64,000 nucleotides of DNA. Source: Adelphocoris suturalis (Eukaryota > Arthropoda > Insecta > Hemiptera > Miridae). This document shows positions 1 to 10,694 of this stretch, one piece after another (within the stretch, counting starts at the first letter, position 1; every line of letters starts with the position of its first letter). The position numbers and the translations under genes were made by a program. The notes beneath the pieces are model-generated. The model had not been told where the DNA came from. It was given only the letters and a program-made list of their open reading frames with translations, and did no database searches. The stretch covers positions 13,022,603-13,086,602 of the forward strand of contig CM061040.1 of assembly GCA_030762985.1 (NCBI GenBank). The letters are read 5' to 3'.

Positions 1-700
1 TCCATCGAACATTGTAAGACCAACCCGAGCAAAAACCGTCTATATTTCTGGGTTTAAGGCGGAAAAAATCATAGCGGGGAATGCATTTTTTCATTATTTC
101 CAGCACATTTTTGCTGATTTTTTCGGAAAGACGGCATCTTTCGGCAATTTTGACGCTACTCCAGGAACGTAACTTTGTCGCAGACATAAGAAGTGCAAAG
201 TTTATACAGTTACAAATTTTAACATGCCAGTGGGAAGAAGATTGAGCGCTCGGCCACTCGGGTGGGAGTGGAAAATTTAAAATTGCTTATGCACCATTTC
301 CGAGAAATCCAAGACGATCCCCCCACTCGTAGACGTGCCATTTGGCCGTGCATAGCACGGATAGATGGATGGACTGACAGAGTTTCTTTCTTAGGAGAGA
401 TAAATATTATTCCGTGTCCTTAGAGCTTAATTATTATTCCGTGTCCTTCTTATCGTGAGTTTTGTCATCATTATTTGTTGTAAGCATTCCCAAATGAGTA
501 ATGATTCGAAAGTAGCTGCGTGACAACTAGTTGATAAGGGAAGAGAGAATTCGTCAGTTCATTTGAATGGATGCAGTAGAACATACAGGTTCCCATTTAA
601 TGATCAACTCTACGCTCAGGTCAACCATCAATGCAAGGTAAGTGCAATCACTGTCCAACAAAGGAGGGCACTATTTGATATTTTATGTCTTTGCTTTGGC
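1..700. other. Gene-free AT-rich stretch
   Basis: No open frame with recognisable similarity, no splice-bounded coding segment and no tandem array is visible. A short duplication of ATTATTCCGTGTCCTT occurs near 405-450. I see nothing else to annotate. Confidence 0.6.
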
Positions 701-734
701 ACATAAACGAAAAAAGCGTTTAAAAAAAGCGTTA

Positions 735-1110
735 GGGTTGGTTTTCTGATGATTTCCGCTTACAACCGAGTCGTTGCTAGGGAAAAGGTACTTCGCCGTT
801 TTTCATCCCACAAAATTCGTTGACCATTCGTTCGAAAGCTCTCGATTTATCCAACTATATTATGTTAACTACTGCTAAGTGCGTGGCCAACAAACTGAGT
901 TATGAGCATGGTTATATACATAATTGTTTACACACAGGTGATCATTCTCAATAATTGACATTGTGAACATGATTGCAACCGCTTGTTAATTTCTGATGAT
1001 TTCATTGAACTGGTGTTTCGATGATTTGATTCATAGCAGGTGATCCGAATATTGCGGGAACGGTTTGATTTGTGAAGCGGTGGTTAAATAATTTGAATAG
1101 GTAATTTCTA
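735..1110 (+). repeat. Dispersed repeat family A, copy 1
   Basis: This non-coding segment begins near the words TTTCCGCTTACAACCGAGTC and continues through TTGACCATTCGTTCGAAAGC to a GAACATGATTGCAACC block. The same order of words recurs at about 2530-2640 (partial), 14480-14752, 34360-34690 (reverse), 39330-39690 and 56020-56300. More diverged pieces lie at 23520-23700, 38400-38520, 52540-52620 (reverse) and 57340-57430 (reverse). It looks like an abundant non-autonomous element; its class is not visible from the sequence. Confidence 0.75.
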
Positions 1111-1464
1111 TACACACATTTTTACACACACACATTTTTTTGTTTTTTACACACATTTTTTTTTCTTTTCTCTCTAGAAAGCTGTAATTTCGTATGTAGC
1201 CTCTTTATGACATTTACTTGACGATGCACAGGGTCCGGATCAGCTAAGTGACTGTTAGAGCTTGCACACGAGTCTGCAACACATACGAGTCTACACCTAA
1301 AGACATAAAATGTCCCAATGTGTTGCAGACTCGTATGCAAGCGTTTTTAATATAAATTTTTGATAATCTACCTTTACGAATAGAAAATGCTCGGCTCATC
1401 CCGCTAAAATCGTTTTGGTATCGTTGCATTTGTTATCGAAAGTCCTATTAGCGAATTTTTGAAG

Positions 1465-2235
1465 AAAATTAAGCTATTGCTCTGGCCTCAAAATTTGTAG
1501 AATGTGAATTTTTGAAAAAATTGTATGCAGAAATCCGTTTCAGGCTATTCTGGATCATATTCTGAAGTTTAACGCATTTTTTCATGTATGTACGTAGGTA
1601 AGTATGTATGTATATATGTATGTATGTATATATGTATGTATGTATATATGTATGTATGTATGTATATATGTATGTATGTATGTATGTATATATGTATGTA
1701 TGTATATATGTATGTGTGATTCCAGACGATAACTCTCCGTAGAATTGTGCTAGAAACTTCAAACAAATTTTAAAATGTTAAGGACACAAAACGAAAGTTC
1801 AAATTCGTTGGCCAGCATGATCGGATTACATCTTCAGATTGAAATTTTCAAAAATGTAGTCAAAAATTTCAAAATACCCGGTTTTTTGCAATTTTTTGTG
1901 CGAAATAATTTTTTTCAGCATACTAATATGTGGTATATTCTGAATCAGCGTAAAATTTCCTAAAAGAATATGTATCAAGTTTTCAAAAATTTCAAAGTTG
2001 AAAAATCAGTCAAAAATCGAAATAATGCCGTTCGCTCGTTGTAAAAATCGGTGATATTTGCATGAAACATATGGAAGTATCCCTGTATAACCAATCCTAG
2101 AACCATGCTGTTTAAAACGTAGGTAGTAGGTGCTTGTTTAAAAAAAAAAAAAAAAATGTAATCACAACTGATGAGTTTACTCTGTGAAATATTCCGTCCT
2201 CCGATTCTCTCGGTCGCTCTCTTTAATGTTTTACG
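1465..2235 (+). repeat. Dispersed repeat family B, copy 1
   Basis: This ~770 bp repeat is present in reverse orientation at about 48490-47870 and continues at 46600-46533. A 150 bp fragment lies at 59425-59575 (reverse). It contains a TATG/TATA microsatellite, a ~100 bp module with the word CCAGACGATAACTCTC, and an A-run at 2142-2158. The R2-like fragment at 46603-47755 lies inside the reverse copy, so family B was in place before that rearrangement. No coding potential is seen. Confidence 0.7.
1583..1714 (+). repeat. TATG/TATATATG microsatellite
   Basis: About 130 bp of TATG units are regularly interrupted by TATATATG. The array stops abruptly at the edge of a dispersed ~100 bp module (GATTCCAGACGATAACTC). 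Frames reading His-Thr-Tyr-Ile repeats here are simple-sequence artefacts. Confidence 0.9.
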
Positions 2236-2866
2236 CTCAACTGTTTTAGGACTTGATGTAGCTTTAATACTGACTGTGGCTTAGAAAATATCAGCCATGA
2301 AATTTTGAAGAAGTTCTATTTATGTACGTACTACTACTACGTACTACTACCTACTAAATACTACTACTATAATACTACTGCGTGTACTAGCACGCAGACC
2401 CAAGTCCTCGCTCCGCTCGGCCGTCAGTAACGTTAAGCCTTTTTCTTCAAAAATTCGCTCATGGGGTCATGCTGCATGACTAGACTTTTTTCTCTATGTC
2501 TTTACTTTGGCACATAAAGGAAAAAAACGTTAACAAAAAGCGTTACGGTTGGTTTTCTGATGATTTCCGCTTACAACCGAGTCGTTTTTCATCCCACAAA
2601 ATTCGTTGACCATTCATTCGAAAGCTCTCTGTCAAATACTTTTGGTTGATCTCTTGTTGAAGCACTCCTGCATTTTCTGCACTTTTTAGGACGTCCCTCT
2701 GAAGCTATGTCATATAGGCGAGACTTGGTTGATAAGAGGGACGCTTCTTTTGGAATTGATCCAGGGGGGTGGGGGGAAGCCCAAGCAGGAGATAAAAATA
2801 ACTGCATACAAATACGTTTCAGAACATTCTAAGACCGAACTCGTGAAAAAAAACCATAGGTGTCCA

Positions 2867-2868
<2 letters not shown>

Positions 2869-2912
<44 letters not shown>

Positions 2913-2927
2913 GTGTGTGTGTGTGTT
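2869..2927 (+). repeat. (TG)n microsatellite
   Basis: A TG dinucleotide run of about 55 bp with one interruption lies immediately upstream of the 5' region of an R2-like element. Cysteine-valine frames across it are artefacts. Confidence 0.95.
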
Positions 2928-3311
2928 GGGTTGGGTTGTTGAGGTGCTGGGGTAGGGTAACTGTTGGTGTTTTTATCTCATCGAAGCTCCTTCATATCCC
3001 GACTCGAGTCATGGTCATACGTCACCGTTGTGCAACCCGGCCACCCTCTGGGTGAACAGAGGGTGGCAAAATGACCCGCTGGCGATTAGGGGTGAGGCTC
3101 GTGTGAACGGTTCTTCCGACCCTTCTTAATGTGTCTCCCCCGTTATGGAAAGAATTAACGATGAGCCTCATAACCCCCCCCCCCCACCCCCCGGCCCATT
3201 GGCACGCGGGGTCTTAGGGAAGGTGCTCAAGGGCGCTCCAGGCAGATGCGTCGGCCATCCTCTCCATCATCCTCTTCCACAGCCCCAATTCTCCACAGTC
3301 CCCACCATTGT

Positions 3312-3467
3312 GAAAGAGCCCTTAGCTCCAAGCGTGGCCTTGGGGCCTATGTCTGGCAGAAGCATCCTGTAGAGGCCATCACAGCAATTAGTATAGCGTT
3401 AGACCGGCCCAGGTATGCTTCTGAGGATTTGCGGCCAATGGTAGCAGAAAAGGCAGAGGCTGTCTGA
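3312..3467 (+). pseudogene. R2-like N-terminal C2H2 zinc-finger remnant
   Basis: The frame reads ...HCERALSSKRGLGAYVWQKHPVEA, split here as HCERALSSKRGLG then AYVWQKHPVEA. This matches the C2H2 finger that precedes the RT of R2-type elements and binds target DNA. The first ligand cysteine is lost, and tyrosine replaces the first zinc histidine, which the minus-strand copy at about 47370-47310 keeps (SAHVWQKHP). The finger is followed by a conserved YASEDLRP motif in both copies. The piece ends at a stop at 3465. Confidence 0.7.
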
Positions 3468-3494
3468 AATAGGGTACATCGAATCAATGTTTAT

Positions 3495-4080
3495 TTGCAG
3501 CAACGTTTTCCCATGCGCACGCTTTCTGCCATTCAATCTCTTCGCCTGAGGCCCCACTACAAGCAGCTTGTCCAGGATGCAATCCAGGCAAATAGCAGTG
3601 GGGCCTCTCCCGCATCTCTGGCAGACGTGGGACAACATCCCGCCATTCAGCAATCCTCCCCCGTGACCTCCAGTCTTCTTTCAGACTTGATGACTGAAAT
3701 ATTGAGGCTCGGGGAGCAGGTAGGCAATATTGTTGGTTATGAGAGTGCCTACCTGCAGGATCTGGCAAGGTGAGCTGTTGAGGGGCCAAATGGCTTGGAG
3801 GACGAGGATGCGTCCTTTGTGCAGACGATCTTACCGCAGGTTGAGGAAGCGACTGTGCGAGGCACCAGGGAGGAGATCCTCCTTATGGGGTGCTTCGTGG
3901 AGGTCGCAGGGTAGCTAAGCAAGTGGAGGAAGCATCCGGCTCGTGCAGCTGCAAAGGTACTGGAGGGAGCTGGGGAAGAACAAGTTATGCCCCCCCTCCA
4001 GGAGTTTTTGGATTACTGGGAGCCACTTATGAGTGCTCCCAGCCACAACTCTGGTGAGCCGGTGGTACCACCAGGGACTC
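3495..4080 (+). pseudogene. R2-like region between zinc finger and RT
   Basis: A segment beginning FPMRTLSAIQSLRLRPHYKQ is shared with 47224-46601 on the minus strand. Later it reads PPLQEFLDYWEPL, the stretch that in R2-like proteins lies upstream of the RT and contains a conserved tryptophan before the palm. The first frame closes at 3771-3773. The homologous reading continues past stops and shifts to about 4080, so it is a broken remnant of the large ORF. Confidence 0.7.
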
Positions 4081-4258
4081 CTTATTCAGCATCATCTGCA
4101 CACCGGTGCTTCATGACGATGCACATAAGTGCCGTGTCAAAAACTCCACTTCTGCTGGACCCGATGGTATTTCCGCCCGACTCTGGAATAAAGCTCCAAA
4201 GAATGTTAGGCTGCTCATCCTCAATCTGTTGCTACTATCTGGATGACCCTCGAAAGCG

Positions 4259-4690
4259 TTGACCCGTGCCTGGACAATTTTCAACCCAAAGGAAGGGGGA
4301 AGTGGGCCTGGAAGCTACCGTCTGATTTCTATTTTATTGGTGGTCTTCCCCCACTTCCAAGAGGACCTGGCATCTCGCCTTCAAGTGGCTGGTGTCATAG
4401 GTGAGGTCCAGAGAGCATTCCGGCCAGTGGATGGCTCAGCGGAGAATTTAATAGTTCTCCAAACTGTCATTTTGCTGGCCCGTATCAAGAAACGGCACCT
4501 TCATCTTGCCGCTCTGGACGTCGCTGAAGCCTTTGAAGCAGTTAACCATTATGCCCTGATTGATTGTCTTCGTGGTGTTGGGGCACCTGTTCGTTTAATT
4601 GAGTATGTTGCCTGTCTGTACTACGGAGGAGTGACGGTCCTCGAGGCACAAGGTGAGATGTCGGGGGATGTTGTTATTGGCCGCTCATGA
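4259..4690 (+). pseudogene. R2-like reverse-transcriptase fragment
   Basis: A 143-codon frame contains FNPKEGG, SYRLISI, QRAFRPVDGSAEN, LHLAALDVAEAFEAVNHYAL and YYGGVTV. These correspond to RT motifs 1-3 of R2-like elements (PK-G, YRPI, QRAFR-DG--EN and the LDV-KAF catalytic aspartate motif). It ends just before the GVRQGDP motif, and the FADD active site is absent. It is therefore an incomplete, non-functional RT. Confidence 0.85.
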
Positions 4691-4739
4691 TTCAGTGGTT
4701 GGTAAAGAACTCCGATAATGCTTTCAATCCCCCATTTCC

Positions 4740-5450
4740 TCCCAGTGGGTTGAATGGGCATCAGAAGGCATTGGGGCCAGCGACTACTTACATTTTCATG
4801 CCCACTGCCTGGCTACGTTTGCCACTGCTCTGAGGTGTTCTGGAGGTAATCGTGGGACAGTAGACACCCTCTGTAGTGCCTGTCGGGGTAAAAATGAGAA
4901 CCTGTATCATGTGGTGCAGCAGTGCCCACGGACTCATGGTGGCCGCATTCTGCATCATCATGCAGTCACCAAGCAGATAGCAGGTGCTTTGTCATCCAGC
5001 GGCTGGGATGTGGAGAGAGAGAGAGACTGTACCATATGCTGAGCGACCAGGGCAAGAAGCCAAATGTCGTAGCCATCAAGTCTGTTGGGTCTGCCATAAT
5101 CCTGGATGTCCAAGCTGTCAGTGGCAGCATGGGCATGGAGCAGACCTGGAGGGCTAAAATAAGTAAATATGATAGGAACGACTGCGGCAAGCGATATCTG
5201 AGCTAAAAGGAGTGACGCCTATAATATCAAGGTCATGTCAGTGACCGTTCCATGGCGAGGGGTGTGGTGAGGAAAAGTGCCACAGTGCTTCTCGAGTTGG
5301 GCATCTCGGCAGGAGTGCTCCATGGTATCACTACCCACGTCTTTCGGGGCTCTTACCTTAATTGGTGGCCATTTTATAGGGGCACTTCCTTTCATCCCTC
5401 TCTCCCTCCTCCATCTTCCTCAACTTCCCTAATCCCTAGGGCCAGCATCG
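4740..5450 (+). pseudogene. R2-like CCHC knuckle and endonuclease remnant
   Basis: The translation reads CSACRGKNENLYHVVQQC (C-x2-C-x8-H-x4-C), then GALSSSGWDVER, KPNVVAIKSVGSAIILDVQ, AKISKYDRND and SYLNWWPF across several frames. In R2-like elements this order is the zinc knuckle followed by the restriction-like endonuclease; here the PD of the PD-(D/E)xK core reads PN. Frame changes near 5040 and 5200 break it. Paralogous remains are at 32330-32519 and 33784-34110. Confidence 0.8.
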
Positions 5451-5534
5451 GGTAAACCTGGGCGTCCTTCCCACTTTTTAATTTAGTTTTTTCGTTTTTT
5501 TTTCTTAATGGCGTGCCCCCTCCGTCTTTGAGGG

Positions 5535-5579
5535 GAGTTTTCCAAAAAAAAAATAGTGTGTGTGTGTGTGTGTGTGTGT
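5535..5579 (+). repeat. A-run and (TG)n at R2-like 3' end
   Basis: A run of A residues followed by GTGTGTG lies directly at the 3' end of the R2-like element. The related 3' end at 34186-34200 also finishes in an A-run, which supports this as the element boundary. Confidence 0.7.
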
Positions 5580-5589
5580 TCAACAATTT

Positions 5590-6140
5590 CGAGATTTTTC
5601 TTTTGTTTTATCCCAATTCCAGTCTATTTGTGCGGCAAACTCCAGAATTTTTCAAATCTGTGAAGGAAAAAGGGGAATGGAGAGGGAAAAGCCGAAAAAC
5701 GTGTTTTATTCGTCAAATTTTGTCTACAACTTTCAACCGACTTTCGTGATTCTTATTTTGTTCCATTACTGATTCGATACAGTTTTGGGATTTCAAATTT
5801 TGTCATGGGATGGGGTCAATGGAGGGGGTAATACTGATAAAGCATGATGTTAAAAATCGATTCTCGTCCAATTTTGGGGTTCATTTTTTGTTCAACTGTG
5901 AGATCGGTCTAGTTTCGAATCGTATATCAGGTTTTTCACATTTCATTACGGGAAGGGGTGAATGAAGGGTGTGATAAATAGGTAATGTAATAAATCATGT
6001 TTTAACTGATCTCGTCTGTTTTTCATGATTCTTAGTTAGCTCAACTGTGAATTCGGTCTAGTTTCGGAAGGTAACTCAGAATTTTCAAATTTCATGCCGG
6101 AAGTATTGTGATGTGAATTTACTGTCGGTGGAGGGGGCTA
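5590..6140 (+). repeat. Diverged tandem array, units of about 135-150 bp
   Basis: Four diverged units share the order CAACTGTGA, GGTCTAGTTTCG, a short TTTCAAATTTCAT block, a GGG-rich word and a GATTCTTA block. Unit anchors fall near 5621, 5772, 5907 and 6056. The same unit occurs in reverse orientation at 22740-23470. No coding potential is seen. Confidence 0.65.
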
Positions 6141-6633
6141 ATGGTAATGCCGAGAAGTCAACATAGTTTTCGTTCTTTCTCTTACTTTAACTCTCACTAA
6201 TTTATATGCAATCCATCCAAACGTACGTCCCAGTAATGCATGCATTACTTACCAATATGTTTCCTTCTTCTCCTACTTTTTTTTTTTTTCAAGATTAGTA
6301 TTCGCAAACTGATCGCGGCAGGAGATTTTCGGTTGCGGTGCTGGATATTTGTGTGACATAGCGTATAGAAAGATAATGTTAGAACTTCGTTGCTTATATT
6401 GGTATTCCCTTGAATGTTATGGGCTTCAACTGTAGGTACCTAACTCATTTATTTCCCCCAGTCCCTAGTGTCCAACCAGCTACCACTGCTGCCGTAAGCG
6501 GAAAGCTGATGATGGGCCAAACACTCCTCTTAATATGTCAGGGCTTCATATTATCCCTTATGAAGTATCTGACCTGTGGAATATTCGAATAACAATGGAA
6601 ATGAGTGCATGAAGGTTTACTAATTCCGTATTA
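6141..6633. other. Unannotated spacer
   Basis: AT-rich sequence with a T-run near 6280. The only frame of note (6410-6592) has no recognisable motif. I see no gene here. Confidence 0.5.
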
Positions 6634-7849
6634 TACAGGGGATTATAAGGTGGACAGAATAGATTCTGTGTAATTTAGTTTTCAACATTTTTTGTCACTA
6701 AAACAACCACAACTCTCAATCTTCTGTGTAAATTCAAATCTGAGGATACTTTGGAAAAGTCAATTTAATTTCCTATCGGATTCATGACAAAGCTTTCTTA
6801 TGAATTAGGGTATGAGACAGGAAAAGCTCTCTGAAAAGAAAGTTTTACCCAATTTTGGGAAACCTCGAGTTTTTTCAATCAAGAATGGAACTATGGAAAC
6901 CATATTTTTCAAGACAAGAACGGTAAAACTCCGCCAAAATCTCACCTTTTCTGAATGTAGTCAATTTTACTTTTACTTTGCTAATTAGGGGGAAAACCCC
7001 TCCCCTAATGTCGAAAAACATAATTTTTTCAGTGAAACCGAGGGTTTTCTTGAAAAATAACCTTTTATGAAAATACGAGTTCGGGGTTGGTTTCTACGTA
7101 TTTTTAGAGCTGAATCGAATGGTGATACTTTCATATCTCCCCAACTCCGTCATAACCAAGTTTTACACTTTAACTCAGGAATCCGAGTTCATATGGGATG
7201 GTAAATGTTATATGTCTTTAGGAGTGAAACTAGTAAGCTGTAGTGTAAAACTCGGTTATAACGGGGTCGGGGAGGTCTGTAAGTGTTACCATTTGATTCA
7301 GCGTTAAAAAATGCGTAGAAACCGACCCCGAACTTGTATCTTCATAGGTCATTTTTCAAGAAAGCCCTCAATTTTAGTGAAAAAACAATGCTTTTCAACA
7401 TTAAAACGTAATTTCCTCCCCTAATTAGCAAAGTAAAAGTAAAATTGACTACACCGTTGAAAAGGTGAGATTTTGGCGCAGTTTTTACCGTTCTTGTGTT
7501 TTGAAAAAATATTGGTTCCCATAGTTAAATTCCAGATTAAAAAAACGCAAGGTTTCCCGTAAAATTTGCTTTTCAGAGGGCTTTTCCATGTCTCAAACCG
7601 TGATTCATAAGAAATCTCAGGCATCTATCCGATAGAAAATTTAATGCTGTTTCCACCAATATCCTCAGATTTGAATTTACTTAGCGGATTGAGGGAGTTA
7701 TTATCGTTTTAGTGATAAAAGATCGAAAACAGGAAAAAATCCTAAATATTAATTTTCTCGAAAACTAAGCGTTAAAAAAATCTCTTTCAATCAGAAATGA
7801 GCTCTAAAATCGACTGAAGTATTGTCCACCTTATACGGGACACCCTGTA
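6634..7849. mobile_element. Long-inverted-repeat (foldback) element
   Basis: The two halves are imperfect reverse complements from end to end. The left arm runs about 6634-7169 and the right arm about 7242-7849, around a ~72 bp spacer. The element opens TACAGGG and closes CCCTGTA, with TA on both sides, compatible with a TA target duplication. Matching landmarks include ATAAGGTGGACA against TGTCCACCTTAT near the ends and AGTTTTACACT (7159-7169) against AGTGTAAAACT (7242-7252) near the centre. No transposase is encoded. It resembles a foldback-type or very long MITE-like DNA element whose superfamily I cannot fix. Confidence 0.85.
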
Positions 7850-8690
7850 TATGGCTTTTCTGTGCAGAACAGAGGGCGACCCTGATTAACTTGTTTGATC
7901 CACCACCCCTGTCCTTGAAAAATTCTTAAAAATCTGGTAATGATTTCAATCGAATTTATTCATAGCAAATAATTCGACATGACATCAGGAAATTCATTCA
8001 AATGAAAACTAATATTGTCGGACACATTCATGTGACGAGAAATTCATGTTTGTGTATGCACAGTATGCACGTTGGCACCTACCGAAAGAAAATTTATGAA
8101 ATAAAATAAAACACCTACTTGCTCTTCTCTAGTTCGCCTATAAGGGGGAAAAACTGTAATAGGTATACCCAATTCCTTGAAAAGGTTCCATTGAAATTCC
8201 ATTATAATTGAGTTTGCTTGTTCGATCGTCCTAGTTTATAGTTCATAAGAGGATGCACGCACGTGTTTTCATCCACATTCATGTTGAATTTCCGGCCTAT
8301 TAAAGAAGGCGCATGGATGAACATACAGCGATCTGATTGGTCTAATTCGATTCTTTGAAATGAAATCTATTAATAACAAACAAAAAAAAGCTATTTTTAA
8401 TCCGAAAGTTTCGATATCTTGTTATTTTGATTCATACCTTAAATGGTATCCAATTTTATCCCTGAATCGAGGAGGAACTATCGAGAGCCAAATCTCATTC
8501 CTAAAATTACCGATTTCAAGACGTTAATTAAAACTTTTTTTTTTTTTTTTAATGTTGAATTTGTGTATTTTGTTTTCTCACTACCAAAGGCTGGCAATCT
8601 CTTGTGTATGCGTAAGAAGTAAAATGAATTGTTTATCCTCCAAAATCAAAATTTCCACTTGCTTTCTGCTTCTCAGAGTTAGCTGATCAA
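7850..8690. other. Unannotated spacer
   Basis: AT-rich, with a T-run at about 8535-8550 and no coding or repeat signal I can support. A short CACATTCATGTGACGAGAAATTC word near 8020-8045 (written here in two overlapping parts) resembles a word in the tandem block at 41280-41600. Confidence 0.4.
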
Positions 8691-9740
8691 TTTAGGTTCC
8701 ATGTCTGCCTGTGCTCATTACTTGTCATGCATAGGTAAATAGAATGACAATTATTGAATGAGCTGAAATTTGAGCTCTATAGCAAGGAAAGCCAGTTTAA
8801 TGAGGAGTTCATATCGTTCGCATTTTGCTTTCCACTTGATTCTCGGCGAAACATTGGAAGAACGTGGAACACGGTCCATTCCAAATTTCGGCCTCATAGG
8901 CTGAAAAGCAAAGAACTGAGTTCCTGATCTCATTCAGCTGATCTGGGGGCTTAACTTCATGATTAGCCTCTTGACGTCCCAAGAGGCCTCCATTTCAAAT
9001 TTCAGCTTTCATAGGTAGAATAGTGTAAGCTGGTAGATTCAGGGGTTACCTTGGGGGGACGAAAAGCAACGGGGATTCGAAATAGCAAGGGGAAGAAGTT
9101 ACTTAACATGACGGGAATGGTAGTTTCAGGTAGGATCATGATTCTGGGGAAAATGGTTGCCGATGCATCGGAAACCACTGGCTACAATATCGTTGCTTGA
9201 GGGGCAGATCTTGTTGGAAACCCCACTGAATTGCTTACATGAGACGTATTTGTAATGACGGGTGGGCAAGAATTGGATAGTCGGGAAAAGGGACTATCTC
9301 CAACTCAACGTTACTACTGTGCTATTGGAGAAGAATCACTTGAGTAAATAATGTGCTTGCTGTCTCCAATAAGCTGGAAAGGTTAGCTGGGAAGGGGTAG
9401 TTGGATAAAATTAAGTTAAAAAGGAACATTACTTTTGAGGTTTCCCGAGTAGAGAAAAGGGATTCTTGGGAGGAACTTGTTTGCAAGAAAAGGGGAAATT
9501 CAAAGTCCACGCAAATCATAGCAAAAGCAAGCGAGCCCCCAAGATGCCTCAAAGGCGAAGATGCCCCATGGGTTCTCCATATAGCTCCGAATCTCAGCTG
9601 GTCTGGATAGCTCTAAACTTCATGATTCGTTTATAGACATAACAAGAGGTCTCCATTTCAAATGTATGCTTTCATAGGTTGAATAGCAAAGAAATTAACT
9701 CCGGTGCCCCCTCAGCTGGTCTAAGAGGCTTCAGACACTA
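8690..9740 (+). repeat. Two copies of a CATTTCAAAT / TCAGCTG module
   Basis: A module with TCAGCTGATCTGGG, CTTCATGATTAGCC, CCATTTCAAATTTCAGC and TTTCATAGGT occurs near 8880-9030. It recurs, diverged, near 9590-9735. Related words (GGAAGTTGAAATT, CTCTGGGACACTAA, TCAGCTGAT) occur at 35226-35460 and in reverse near 41030-41090. This appears to be an old dispersed family; no gene is seen. Confidence 0.5.
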
Positions 9741-10694
9741 TTTTTGAAATATGTCATTTTTCACTTCTCAGGGACTATTCACATAGGGAATGTTATGCTG
9801 ATTCTATAAATATACCTTATATTAATATGTTCAGGATAATAATTTTCACTAAAAAACCCCAAAGATTGAACATTTTTGAAATTTTTACCCCTCAGAAAAA
9901 CGTTGGCCAACTGCAAAACAGGCATGTAGAAAATTTTCTGGATTTTCGACGCAAAAAATGTTAAGGCCATTGCAATAGCGATTCGCTAACAGTTTTAAGG
10001 CAACTAGAAAAGGTAACATTCAATTTAAAATAAATAAAATTATCGTAACCATACATTGGGCAGAAGAAGGAATTTAGGAACTAATCGCATTTTTTCTGAG
10101 ACTCGAATTTACTTTAAAAAACGTATACAACGTTATACAAAATGAATAGTCCTTAATAGGGAACTTAAATTTTAAAGGAACTTCCTACTTATTATCATTA
10201 TTATGTCATTTAAGGAAATGGTCAAGAGGAAGGGGTTCCGTAGAGTTAAGAGCGGCGTTCCAGACGTAAACAAATGTCCCGGATAATCGGAGCAGCAGAT
10301 ATTAGCAGCTAATTTTGTTTTCTTTTCGCTCTTTGGACCCTTCCAAACACGAATGTAAAAGAATGAAAGGACCAGGCAGGACCTGACAAAGTTTAATTCC
10401 CTAACTATGTAGCGTAAATAAAATAAGGGGTTTTCCTAAGATGCATTTATTTTTATCTGATGAACAAATTTGTTGAGCCGTTGAACTCAATAAAACACTT
10501 TTTCAGAGGGACAGTTATCTCAAGAAAATCCGCCAACATGATTTCATTTCCGCCATGAATTTTACAATCAACTAAAATAATGAAAAACTATTGTACAAGA
10601 AAACGACAATTTTTTCGACTGTTTGCTACAAACCTTGGGGAAAAAATAGTCTGATTGCTTCAATTTGATTGCAACTCTGATAACTCAGAATTCG
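9741..10694. other. Unannotated spacer before duplicated unit
   Basis: AT-rich, with no convincing ORF and no alignable repeat in this window. It precedes the left edge of the duplicated segment. Confidence 0.4.

Larger units (their letters stand above)
2935..5534 (+). mobile_element. Decayed R2-like non-LTR retrotransposon
   Basis: In order on the + strand this stretch holds a 5' untranslated-like region, a C2H2 zinc-finger remnant, a linker region, a reverse-transcriptase fragment, and a CCHC knuckle with restriction-like-endonuclease remnant. It ends in a 3' tail (near 5500-5534) with an A-run. That architecture is typical of the R2-type non-LTR class. A second copy at 46603-47755 shares the 5' half and one at 32330-34200 shares the 3' half. 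The frame is broken by stops and shifts, and the RT catalytic region after about 4690 is deleted, so it is inactive. Clade assignment beyond 'R2-like' is inference. Confidence 0.8.

Noticed and set aside
1469..1766. Tyr/His/Ile-rich ORFs
   Set aside because: They translate the TATG microsatellite; same reasoning for frames across 56815-57003 and 58015-58304.
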